Shown: piece by piece, positions 24,684-32,449 of the stretch | How positions within the stretch are numbered: position 1 is the stretch's first letter | Layout of the letters: each line of letters opens with the position of its first letter | Assembly: GCF_031157275.1 (NCBI RefSeq) | Contig: NZ_JAVIFW010000009.1 | Span: 186,001 to 250,000, forward strand | Direction: 5' to 3' | Source: Streptomyces sp. LHD-70 | GTDB lineage: Bacteria; Actinomycetota; Actinomycetes; Streptomycetales; Streptomycetaceae | DNA length: 64,000 nucleotides | Position numbers and translations under genes: made by a program | Notes under the pieces: model-generated | Told to the model about the DNA's origin: nothing | Databases searched by the model: none | Seen by the model: only the letters and a program-made list of their open reading frames with translations

Positions 24684-24998
24684 GTGAAGGTGCATGAAAC
24701 CGAGTTGGCTCATTCAGGGTGCGGGATGCTGTGCGCAACGCCCTTGAACAGTCCGGACTTTTCGACTCTGACGGATCGCGAGCTCGAGGTCCTGCGACTC
24801 CTGGGTCGAGGCGGGTCGAATCGCCAGATGGCCCGCTGGCTCGGAATTACCGAAAGAACTACGAAAGCGCACATTTCGCGCATCATTGAGAAATTGAAAA
24901 TAACCGGACGAATAGAGGCAATTTTCCTGGCGAACTACTACCACGACGCTCTGTGCACCAGCGCCGGGTGCACTTCAGGGCTCCCGAAAGGTCAATAG
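24684..24998 (+). CDS. Stand-alone LuxR-type HTH regulator
   Basis: 104-aa protein consisting almost only of a LuxR/NarL DNA-binding domain: LTDRELEVLRLLGRGGSNRQ at residues about 29-48 and GITERTTKAHISRIIEKL soon after. No receiver or sensor domain is present. GTG at 24684 (GTG at 24690 is an alternative). The region is visibly AT-richer than the genome (codons such as AAA, ATT, GAA), indicating transfer. It precedes the secreted-protein and ABC exporter genes on the same strand and is the likely local regulator. Confidence 0.85.
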   Translation: MKVHETELAHSGCGMLCATPLNSPDFSTLTDRELEVLRLLGRGGSNRQMARWLGITERTTKAHISRIIEKLKITGRIEAIFLANYYHDALCTSAGCTSGLPKGQ

Positions 24999-25064
24999 CT
25001 GCCCAAGAGATCCACTGGAAGAGTCGGACCAGCAGATTGATACCTCAACCGAATACGGAGCCCA

Positions 25065-25436
25065 CTGACGAACAGAAAGCGACTCGCGATCGCCGCATCC
25101 ACGCTCGGTGCCGTCATGTTCCTCGGCGCCGGCCCGGCGCTCGCGTACCAGACAGCGACACTGTCAGGCGTCGGCCAAGCCCGGGTCTACAACAACTTCG
25201 GGTCGGCGAACGACGTGTTCGTGGGCGCCTGGGACGATGTGCCGGACCAGAACCCCGTGTATGTCCGCTATTACCGATCGGCCAGCTCCTCCACCGAACG
25301 CACACTCTGGAACAAGCTGGGCGGCGGCACCGAGACCCGCTCTGGGACCGGCAGTTGGGTGACCAAGGCGAAGATCTGCGAATCCCAGCTCGCCCAGCCT
25401 GACGACTGCTCCGTGTTCGTCGCGATGGACCACTGA
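25065..25436 (+). CDS. Small secreted protein with probable CTG start
   Basis: The frame from CTG 25065 encodes 123 aa: n-region TNRKRLAIAA, hydrophobic core and AxA-type site GPALA before YQTATLSG, a clear Sec signal peptide. GGAG ends 4 bases before the CTG. No ATG, GTG or TTG lies between the upstream in-frame stop (25038) and ATG 25116, and the latter would cut the signal peptide in half. The mature part (about 96 aa) is Tyr/Trp/Gly-rich with two cysteines near the end (KICESQLAQPDDC). Family not recognised. It stands 99 bases before the ABC ATPase gene. Confidence 0.75.
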   Translation: MTNRKRLAIAASTLGAVMFLGAGPALAYQTATLSGVGQARVYNNFGSANDVFVGAWDDVPDQNPVYVRYYRSASSSTERTLWNKLGGGTETRSGTGSWVTKAKICESQLAQPDDCSVFVAMDH

Positions 25437-25535
25437 CCCCGAGCGCGGACGGGATCACGCAATGGCACATCCCGTCCGCGCCGAGCCCCTCGCAACCGAC
25501 CACCGCGAGAAGACGCGCTGAGGAAAGACACCCCC

Positions 25536-26285
25536 ATGCACCGGCACCCGGTACTCGAACTCCACGACCTGCACTACTCCGTGGCCGGGCGAACGCTGCT
25601 CGATGGCATCGACCTGACCTTGTCCGCGGGTGAGTCGATGGCCGTTACAGGCCCGAGCGGGACGGGCAAGAGCACTCTGCTGAGTTGCATACTCAGGCTC
25701 ATCCCTTACGACCTTGGCACAATCCGGGTCTCAGGGCAGGACCTCGCTGAGCTGAATTCAAGACAACTCTCCCGCCATCGCCGCGACACGATCGGCATGG
25801 TCTTCCAATTCGGCGAGCTGATGCCGGAGTTGACGCCGCTCGAGAATGTCGCCCTGGCGGCGCTGCTCGCCGGTGTGAAGCGGCGCGAGGCCTTCGGCCG
25901 CGCCCAGCTGTTGCTCGATGAGCTGGGCGTACCCGCCGAGAGGACTCCGACGGCGGAACTCTCCGGTGGCGAGCGCCAACGAGCTGCTGTGGCAAGGGCG
26001 TTGGTAAACCGGCCACACCTGCTGCTCGCCGACGAGCCCACCGGGTCGCTCGATACGCGTAACCGAGAGGCGGTGGCGGATCTGCTGTTCTCGTTGCCGG
26101 AACAGTGGGGGTGCGCCGTACTCGTGGTCACTCACGACGCATCGGTGGCCGCTCGCGCACACCATCGCGCCGCTCTGCACGAGGGCCGACTAGTAACCGA
26201 AGGCCGAGATACAGGCAGGGGCCGGCACGTGAGAAGACAAGAACCGGGCACCTCGACCGAAGACGTCATGTGGGGACCCAAGTGA
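25536..26285 (+). CDS. ABC exporter ATPase (LolD/MacB type)
   Basis: 249-aa ATPase. Walker A GPSGTGKSTLL near residue 39, Q-loop VFQFGELMPELTPLENV typical of the MacB/LolD/FtsE group, signature LSGGERQR, Walker B LLLADEPTGSLD, H-loop VVTHD. The stop overlaps the start of the FtsX-like permease (GTGA at 26282). With the permease it forms a mechanotransmission-type or export complex rather than an importer; there is no binding protein. The secreted protein upstream is a candidate client or cognate product. Confidence 0.93.
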   Translation: MHRHPVLELHDLHYSVAGRTLLDGIDLTLSAGESMAVTGPSGTGKSTLLSCILRLIPYDLGTIRVSGQDLAELNSRQLSRHRRDTIGMVFQFGELMPELTPLENVALAALLAGVKRREAFGRAQLLLDELGVPAERTPTAELSGGERQRAAVARALVNRPHLLLADEPTGSLDTRNREAVADLLFSLPEQWGCAVLVVTHDASVAARAHHRAALHEGRLVTEGRDTGRGRHVRRQEPGTSTEDVMWGPK

Positions 26286-28525
26286 GGAAGGACAGCTCTC
26301 TCACTCGTCAGCTGTTGCGGATGGGACAGGCATCCGGACGGGGTTCGGTCGACGGTCGCATCCGATTCACTGCCCTGACGGCCGCAACTGTTTCGGTCGC
26401 ACTCACGCTTCTAGCCGTGGTCGCCGCTCATGCGACCTATACCGAACGAGCTGAGCGAGGGGCGAGCCGCACACCTGTCCAGCGGCTGGCATCGGGGCAG
26501 AACGTCAGGGACGCTCCGCTACTGCTGAAGAGCCATCTCGACGACGTGGGCGACCACCAGGCCGAGATCACATACGTGGAGCCGGTGACCGACGACGCAC
26601 CCCTGCCGCCAGGCGTGGACCGCTGGCCCGCGCCCGGCGAAGCCCTATTGTCACCGGCACTCGTGGCAGACGGAGTCGGCGACCGCTACGGGCGCATCGT
26701 GGGCACGATCGCACCCGAGGGACTGGCTGGGCCGGAAGAGCGCTTTGCCTACGCACGACCCGCCCACGGCTGGCTCACTTACGAAAACGCCCTGATCGCA
26801 ACAGGGTTCGGCGCGGAAGGCGCGGCCGGTCTGGGTGATATCGCCCAGGTCCGTCCCTTCTCCGTTTTCCTCAGCCTCCTGATCCCGATGCTGGTCTTGC
26901 CCGCAGGCGTGTTCGCCGTGGTGGCCGCTCGCCTGGGGGCAGCGGGACGCGACCGTCGCACTGCCCTGGTCGGCGCCTTGGGCGGAAGCCGCCGTCAACT
27001 CGCTCTCATGAGTGCGGGGGAAGGCGCGCCCGCGCTGCTGCTCGGCACCGTTCTCACCCTGCCGGTAGTGGCCGCCACCCTGGTCGCAGACCTCCGCGTC
27101 CCTTGGGTCGACTACGTCCTGTCCGCCGCCGACATGCGCGCCCACATCTGGCAGCTGGCAGGCGCGCTCATCGCCACTCCCCTGCTTCTCGCTGCACTCG
27201 TGGCCGTCATGCACCAGCCCTCCGGCCGCGTGGGCAGGTCTACTCGCCCGCGTGCACACAGCAGTCGACGCCTAGTGAAGTTCTCGGCCGCGCTGTGCCC
27301 CGTGTTCCTGGGCATCCTGAGCTGGTCCCCGTCCGCACTCGCCACGTACGGGCCGAGCCAGATGGTGGTCCTGCTGTCGCTACTCGGAACGGTGGGTGCC
27401 CTGGCCACCTTGCCCGCCGCCATCGCCCTACTGCTCTCCGCGGCCGGGCGGGCGGTCACCGCCTGGGGTCGACGCCGCGGGCGGGCGGGTGCGCTGCTGG
27501 CAGGACGCTGGACCCAGGGCCGCCCCGGCTATCTGTCCCGTCTGGTGGCCGGCGTAGTCATCGCCATCGGCCTGTTGAGTGTCGTGCAGGTCTATCCGAG
27601 CATGCACAGCGCCTCCGTACAGGGGGCGATCGCGCTGCGTGAGGAGTTCAGATACAGCGTCCTCACCCTGAGCGTGCCGAGAGGAGCGGTGTCTCAGGCC
27701 GGCAAGTGGGTGGACAGGCTGCCTCCCGATGCTGAGGCAGTCGTACTGGAGTCGACCCTGGGACTCGCGAACGGCGCGGGTGAGGTTCGCAGAGGACCGA
27801 ATGGGGACATTCCGATCAATCAGGCTGTCACCGTACGTGGCAACTGCCCCGCCCTGCGAGGCCTCGGCCTCGACTGCCCCGCCGGCTCCCAGGCGCAGAC
27901 CGCCCCGCTCTCCCGGTCAACCCCCGTCCTGCGCGCCCTCGTCCCGGCCTCGGTCACCACCGTGCGTGTCGAGACTGGCGGCACAACGGCGCAGCGGAAT
28001 TCGACTCTGGTGGCATACGACCCGGGCGGCCAGGACCTGCCCGTGGGCACCCTGAAGCGGGATGCGCTCACCCTGCTGGGACCGGGCGCCCTGGTGGAAG
28101 GCGTGGGCCAGAGCTGGATCGGCGGCGCAAACCTGCTGTCGTCCCAGCTGCGCTGGGTGACCCTGCTGGGCACGGCAGGCGTGGCGCTCGTAGCGCTGGC
28201 AGCAGCGTTGAACTGCCTTGCCGAAGTGCTGCGTTTCGCCCGCTCCATCGCCCCGGTGTCCGTGGTGAGTGGCAGTCGCCGGGTATACGCGGCAGTGGCG
28301 GCGTGGACCTTGGCGGGGCCACTGGTCGTCGCAGCCCTGCTTGGTGCGGTCAGCGCAGTCTGGATCACTCTGCCTTACACCACAGCCCCACGGAACGGCA
28401 GCCTCCCATCGGAATTGCTGCTGTCGGTCGTCACGACGCTCGCCGTACTGGCCGTCACGGTTTCCTCCCTGGCAGCGGTCAGCGCCATAAGGGAGTCCAG
28501 ACGCTGGCGCCCTCGTCAGGACTGA
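26282..28525 (+). CDS. FtsX-like ABC permease
   Basis: 747-aa membrane subunit paired with the ATPase. I start at GTG 26282 (GTGA overlap). TM1 lies at about 28-52, followed by a large extracytoplasmic part, then a first FtsX-type helix set near 190-330 (PFSVFLSLLIPMLVLPAGVFA, RDRRTALVGALGGSRRQL). A second extracytoplasmic segment contains two cysteine pairs around NCPALRGLGLDCPAG, and further helices near 610-735. The duplicated helix-domain-helix layout is that of FtsX/MacB-like exporters of the large streptomycete type. Substrate unknown. Confidence 0.9.
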   Translation: MRKDSSLTRQLLRMGQASGRGSVDGRIRFTALTAATVSVALTLLAVVAAHATYTERAERGASRTPVQRLASGQNVRDAPLLLKSHLDDVGDHQAEITYVEPVTDDAPLPPGVDRWPAPGEALLSPALVADGVGDRYGRIVGTIAPEGLAGPEERFAYARPAHGWLTYENALIATGFGAEGAAGLGDIAQVRPFSVFLSLLIPMLVLPAGVFAVVAARLGAAGRDRRTALVGALGGSRRQLALMSAGEGAPALLLGTVLTLPVVAATLVADLRVPWVDYVLSAADMRAHIWQLAGALIATPLLLAALVAVMHQPSGRVGRSTRPRAHSSRRLVKFSAALCPVFLGILSWSPSALATYGPSQMVVLLSLLGTVGALATLPAAIALLLSAAGRAVTAWGRRRGRAGALLAGRWTQGRPGYLSRLVAGVVIAIGLLSVVQVYPSMHSASVQGAIALREEFRYSVLTLSVPRGAVSQAGKWVDRLPPDAEAVVLESTLGLANGAGEVRRGPNGDIPINQAVTVRGNCPALRGLGLDCPAGSQAQTAPLSRSTPVLRALVPASVTTVRVETGGTTAQRNSTLVAYDPGGQDLPVGTLKRDALTLLGPGALVEGVGQSWIGGANLLSSQLRWVTLLGTAGVALVALAAALNCLAEVLRFARSIAPVSVVSGSRRVYAAVAAWTLAGPLVVAALLGAVSAVWITLPYTTAPRNGSLPSELLLSVVTTLAVLAVTVSSLAAVSAIRESRRWRPRQD

Positions 28526-28671
28526 GAGCCAGGCCGCTGCGGAGTCCCACCCGCCGGATTCCGCGGCGGCTGCTCCGAAGGCCGCCACCCTGATCGATCA
28601 GCCGCGCGAAGTGAGGTCGGGCGCGAGAATCCCCTCACCCCGGGCTGATGGAGCGAGCCCCCACCTGACCG

Positions 28672-29055
28672 TCACCGGCTCACCGAACCGAGCGAGCCGA
28701 CGGCCGCGACGACCACGCCCGCCTTGCCGCACACCCAGTGCGGGTCGGCGCCCAGCTCGGGCTCGACGTCAAGGGCGTGCGGCTCTCCCGTACCGCACAC
28801 GACGCACAGCGGCCAGCGGCCGTACTTGTCCAGGAGCGCGTCCTGGACGTCCTGCGCTATCAGGCCCGCGACGAACTCCACGCCCTCCGGCCACTGCCCG
28901 ACCCACCAGCGGCGGTGGGACACGGCGTCCTCGACGAGCGACACGACGTCGGCCTCGGCCACGTCGCCCGCCACGAGGTCGGCCAGGACGAGCGCGCGAG
29001 CCGCGTGCAGGGCCTGCTCCAGGTGACTGGTGGGGTCCGGGTCCGGGGCGTTCAT
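28672..29055 (-). CDS. Hypothetical protein, intact paralogue of the pseudogene at 24255
   Basis: 127-aa cytoplasmic protein, function unknown. Helical N-terminal half (LEQALHAARALVLADLVAGD and following, with EDAVSHRRWWVGQWPEG). The second half has a possible metal site: CVVCGTGEPHALDV and later HWVCGKAG, three cysteines with histidines. ATG 29055 is chosen because CACAAT lies six bases upstream, the same leaderless-like layout as the decayed copy. The 4.2-kb island at 24.4-28.5 kb lies exactly between the two copies. Confidence 0.75.
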   Translation of the reverse strand: MNAPDPDPTSHLEQALHAARALVLADLVAGDVAEADVVSLVEDAVSHRRWWVGQWPEGVEFVAGLIAQDVQDALLDKYGRWPLCVVCGTGEPHALDVEPELGADPHWVCGKAGVVVAAVGSLGSVSR

Positions 29056-29127
29056 GCGTCCATTGTGGACCCTCCGCCCCAACGGAAGTCGAGCCGTTTC
29101 CGGGGGACGGCTCCCGCTACTGCGGTC

Positions 29128-29502
29128 CTACTCCGGGCGCGGGGCGAAGATCCGGAACGTGTTGCCCTCGGGGTCCCGGAACACGGTCCAGCGGACCCCG
29201 TCCTGCTCGTTGTCGCTCACGCGCTCCGCACCCAGAGCCTCCACCCGGTCCGCCTGCTCCGCCCAGTCACTCCCGCCCCCGAGGTCGAGCATCAGGCGGT
29301 TGTCGCCGAGAGGGAGCTCTCCGGCCGGCCGGTGGAACATCCAGGTCGGCCCGTCACCCTCGAACCCGATCGTCGCGAACGCCGCCGTCGCCCCCGCGTC
29401 GACCGGCCGGATCAGCACACCGGCCCAGAACTCCGCCAGCGCGGCGGCGTCCCGGCAGTCGAACGAGTACATGCCCACCTTCATGCTGTTCCGCGTTCCC
29501 AT
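29128..29502 (-). CDS. VOC-family (glyoxalase-like) protein
   Basis: 124-aa VOC protein. SFDCRDAAALAEFWAGVL at the N-terminus, MLDLGG with acidic residues in the middle, and WTVFRDPEGNTFRIFAP at the end are standard. ATG 29502 is preferred; ATG 29484 is possible. It begins 5 bases from the end of the DUF1905 gene and is cotranscribed with it. Confidence 0.88.
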   Translation of the reverse strand: MGTRNSMKVGMYSFDCRDAAALAEFWAGVLIRPVDAGATAAFATIGFEGDGPTWMFHRPAGELPLGDNRLMLDLGGGSDWAEQADRVEALGAERVSDNEQDGVRWTVFRDPEGNTFRIFAPRPE

Positions 29503-29506
29503 GGCC

Positions 29507-29779
29507 CTATGCCTCGATCCGCTCAAGCAGCCGGACGGTGACCTCGTCGCCCTCCTCCTTGCCGATTGCCTTCCGAACCTCAGCCTTGACCGGGAGCTTG
29601 TGCCGGCCGTCGCCGAGCGCCATGAAGGAACTGCGGAACGGGTGCCCGTCGACGGTGCCACGGACCTTGACCAGCCCACGCGTACCGAAGAACTCGGCCG
29701 ACTCGGGCCAGACGACATAGGTCCAGCCGCCCTGCTCGGGGCTCTTCTCCAGGGTCGCGGTGAATTCCTTGTCGATCAT
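29507..29779 (-). CDS. DUF1905 domain protein
   Basis: 90-aa protein matching DUF1905: EFTATLEKSPEQGGWTYVVWP, VKVRGTVDGHPFRSSFMALGDG and RHKLPVKAEVRKAIGKEEGD (split). A beta-barrel of unknown function often fused to YdeI-like proteins, here alone. ATG 29779 with AAGGGC upstream. First gene of a two-gene unit with the VOC protein. Confidence 0.9.
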   Translation of the reverse strand: MIDKEFTATLEKSPEQGGWTYVVWPESAEFFGTRGLVKVRGTVDGHPFRSSFMALGDGRHKLPVKAEVRKAIGKEEGDEVTVRLLERIEA

Positions 29780-30050
29780 GACTACTGCCCTTCGATCACC
29801 AGCCCCCAGGAATGAACAGTTCCTCAGTTCGGTGGACCGCCGGAACGGCCGAAACTCATCGCAGCCAGGCAAATCACCCACGCAAAACCGCCGCTCACCA
29901 CGGCCGGAGAAGGTTCGTCAAGTGACCCCACTCCGATGAGTGATCTTCCCCAACTTGGCTTCCGGTACTGCCAGTTGGTCCGTTTACGCTCCACTCGAAC
30001 GCGCTTGCCCCACCCGCGCTCACCCTTCGCACACCACCGAACGGAACCGC

Positions 30051-30923
30051 ATGGTCACCTCCTCCCACGAGGCAATGCACCGGATCTTCCAACACGATCC
30101 CGGGCTCTTCAGCCGCGTCTCCCATTTCCTGGGGGCCGACATCCCCAGACCCGTCGGAGCGACCGCCCTCCCCACCGACCTCACCGAGGACAGCCCGGTC
30201 GAGCGCCGCGTCGACACCCTGCTCCGGTTCGACACCGCCGACCAGGGCCCCTTCCTGCTCGCCGTGGAGGCACAGGGCAAGAAGGACCCGGCGAAGCCTT
30301 CGAGCTGGGCGTACTACGCGGCGTATCTGTGGACGAAGTACCGCCTGCCCATCGCCCTCCTGGTCGTCTGCCAGGACCTGCGCACCGCGAAGTGGGCCCG
30401 CGAGCCGATGACCTGCGGCCCGGCGCAGGTACCCACCCTGACCCTGCAGCCACTTGTCGCCGGGCCGCACAACATGCCGCAGATCACCGACCCGGACGAG
30501 GCCCGCGCGGACCTGGTCCTGGCAAGCCTGGCGGCGATTGCGCACGCCGCGGATCCGGGGGTCGATGCGATACTGAAGGCGCTGTCCGCAGCGCTGAAGG
30601 ACGCCCCCGAGGACATCGCGAACCCGATCGTCGACTTCACCGCCCAGGGCCTGGGCAACCGCCCGGCCAAGCACACCTGGAGGAACTTGGTGACCGTGGA
30701 GCTCTCTTTCTACACGTCGTACCTCGCTGAGGAGCTCAGAGACGAAGGTGAGGACAGGGGCGTGGGCAAGTCTGTGCTGCGCATCCTTGCCCGCCGTGGA
30801 CTCGACGTCCCCAGCGACGTACGTGAACGCATCACCACCTGCCACGACGGAGACCAGCTCAACGAGTGGCTGGACCGCGCAGTCACTGCCCAGCAGGCCT
30901 CGGACATCTTCGAAGACGAGTGA
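30051..30923 (+). CDS. PD-(D/E)XK nuclease-like (Rpn/transposase-associated type) protein
   Basis: 290-aa member of a family abundant in Streptomyces. The core RRVDTLLRFDT, then LAVEAQGKKD gives the D...E-x-Q-x-K pattern of PD-(D/E)XK enzymes, near residues 48-78. Next come helices with YRLPIALLVVCQD and ITDPDEARADLVLASLAAIAHA. The C-terminal 50 residues (RRGLDVPSDVRERI, ASDIFEDE) recur in the following gene. ATG 30051 fits the family start MVTSSHEAMHRIFQHD. Possibly a mobile-element-related or stress nuclease; not demonstrated. Confidence 0.75.
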   Translation: MVTSSHEAMHRIFQHDPGLFSRVSHFLGADIPRPVGATALPTDLTEDSPVERRVDTLLRFDTADQGPFLLAVEAQGKKDPAKPSSWAYYAAYLWTKYRLPIALLVVCQDLRTAKWAREPMTCGPAQVPTLTLQPLVAGPHNMPQITDPDEARADLVLASLAAIAHAADPGVDAILKALSAALKDAPEDIANPIVDFTAQGLGNRPAKHTWRNLVTVELSFYTSYLAEELRDEGEDRGVGKSVLRILARRGLDVPSDVRERITTCHDGDQLNEWLDRAVTAQQASDIFEDE

Positions 30924-31291
30924 CCCGGCCGCCGACTCCGAGCCGCCCCTTCGGGAGCTACACGGAAGAACAGGTCCGCGAAGAAGGCCTCAGACTCGCT
31001 CACGCGAAAGGCCTCACCGGCTATCTCGCGGAGTGGTACGTCGAGAGCTTCCTCGAGGTGTGCGCGGAGGCGCATGCCGAGGGGTACGCCGAAGGGCACG
31101 CCGAGGCGTGCGCCGAAGGGTGCGCCGACGCACTGGAGGCGATCTTCCGAAGGCGTGGCCTCGACGTACCCGACGGTCTGCGAGAACGCGTCATGAGCTG
31201 CCGTGACGACGAGATGCTGGGCGAGTGGATCTCCCGGTCCCTCACCGTCGAGAGCGCCTCGGACATCTTCGACGGCGGCGCCCAGCCGTAA
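30920..31291 (+). CDS. Truncated paralogue of the upstream nuclease-like protein (C-terminal half only)
   Basis: 123-aa protein overlapping the previous stop by GTGA. It lacks the PD-(D/E)XK core and has only the distal part: an Ala-Glu-Gly repeat (AEAHAEGYAEGHAEACAEG) linking to RRRGLDVPDGLRERVMSC and ASDIFDGG, which align with the end of the preceding protein. This may be an independent helper, or a remnant of a second full gene. Confidence 0.65.
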   Translation: MTRPPTPSRPFGSYTEEQVREEGLRLAHAKGLTGYLAEWYVESFLEVCAEAHAEGYAEGHAEACAEGCADALEAIFRRRGLDVPDGLRERVMSCRDDEMLGEWISRSLTVESASDIFDGGAQP

Positions 31292-31309
31292 CCGCGCTCG
31301 GGCGACACC

Positions 31310-31343
31310 GCGGGCCGGGCCCTTCCGGAGGGGCCCGGCCCGC
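31310..31343 (+). terminator. Hairpin terminator after the nuclease-like pair
   Basis: GCGGGCCGGGCCC and GGGCCCGGCCCGC pair perfectly (13 bp) around an 8-base loop, 18 bases after the stop at 31291. Confidence 0.75.
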
Positions 31344-31407
31344 TGACGTACGGGCAGAAAGTCCCGCTCCTCAGCGTGACGTACGACTCTTGACCCGCAC
31401 CCGCGTC

Positions 31408-31454
31408 GGAAAATATCTTTCAAGTGTGAGCCAAGACCTGAAGGAAATTTTCAA
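31408..31454. promoter_or_regulatory. Two AT-rich GAAA-TTTC palindromes at the rpiR-type gene start
   Basis: GGAAAATATCTTTCAA (31408-31423) just before the GTG at 31426 and GGAAATTTTCAA (31443-31454) just inside the gene are conspicuous AT-rich near-palindromes in GC-rich DNA. They resemble operators of RpiR/MurR-family repressors and suggest autoregulation. Confidence 0.45.
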
Positions 31455-32352
31455 CGGGAGCAACAACGGCGCCCCGCCCGCGCCCGCGGCCCTCGCCGCG
31501 AAGGTGCGTACGCTCGCGCCGTCCATGACCCGTTCCATGCAGCGGGTCGCCGAGGCCGTCGCCGGGGACCCGGCCGGGTGCGCGGCCCTGACGGTCACCG
31601 GGCTCGCCGAGCTCACCGGCACCAGCGAGGCCACGGTCGTGCGCACGGCCCGCCTCCTCGGGTACCCGGGCTACCGCGACCTGCGCCTCGCCCTCGCCGG
31701 CCTCGCCGCCCAGCAGCAGTCGGGGCGCGCCCCGGCCGTGACCGCGGACATCGCCGTCGACGACCCGATCGCGGACGTCGTCGCCAAGCTCGCGTACGAC
31801 GAGCAGCAGACCCTCGCCGACACCGCCGCCGGCCTCGACACCGCGCAGCTCGGCGCCGCCGTCTCCGCGCTCGCCGCCGCCCGCCGCATCGACATCTACG
31901 GCGTCGGCGCCTCCTCCCTGGTCGCCCAGGACCTGGCGCAGAAGCTGCTCCGCATCGGCATGCTCGCGCACGCCATGGGCGACCCGCACCTGTCCGTGAC
32001 CAACGCGGTGCTGCTCCGCTCCAAGGACGTCGCCGTGGCGATCACCCACTCCGGCTCCACCGGCGACGTCATCGAGCCGCTGCGCGTCGCCTTCGAGCAC
32101 GGCGCGACCACGATCGCGATCACCGGCCGCCCGAACGGCCCGGTCTCGCAGTACGCCGACCACGTCCTGACGACGTCCACGGCCCGCGAGAGCGAACTCC
32201 GCCCGGCCGCGATGTCCTCGCGTACGTCCCAACTCCTCGTCGTGGACTGCCTGTTCGTCGGCGTGGCGCAGCGGACGTACGAGACGGCCGCGCCCGCGCT
32301 CGCCGCGTCCTACGAGGCGCTCGCGCACCGCCACAGCCCGCGCAGCAGATAG
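31426..32352 (+). CDS. RpiR/MurR-family transcriptional regulator with SIS domain
   Basis: 308-aa sugar-phosphate-responsive regulator. N-terminal RpiR-type HTH (about 30-100: SMTRSMQRVAEAVAGDP, LTGTSEATVVRTARLLGY). C-terminal SIS domain (about 130-280) with RIDIYGVGASSLVAQDL and AVAITHSGSTGDV, the phosphosugar-binding loop. It is first in a unit with murQ and the PTS gene, so MurNAc-6-phosphate is the probable effector. GTG 31426; overlapping palindromes hint at autoregulation. Confidence 0.92.
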   Translation: MSQDLKEIFNGSNNGAPPAPAALAAKVRTLAPSMTRSMQRVAEAVAGDPAGCAALTVTGLAELTGTSEATVVRTARLLGYPGYRDLRLALAGLAAQQQSGRAPAVTADIAVDDPIADVVAKLAYDEQQTLADTAAGLDTAQLGAAVSALAAARRIDIYGVGASSLVAQDLAQKLLRIGMLAHAMGDPHLSVTNAVLLRSKDVAVAITHSGSTGDVIEPLRVAFEHGATTIAITGRPNGPVSQYADHVLTTSTARESELRPAAMSSRTSQLLVVDCLFVGVAQRTYETAAPALAASYEALAHRHSPRSR

Positions 32353-32449
32353 CACCAGGCCCCGAAAAACTGCAGATACCTGCAGATACCCCCGGCCCCA
32401 AAGACTTAAGAACCCCCCACCCGCCGCGTACGAGAGAGCCGCCGCACCC

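Noticed and set aside
25065..25436. Assignment of the secreted protein to the lactococcin 972 family
   Set aside because: The operon layout is similar but the Gly/Trp signature I would expect is not seen; left as an analogy only.
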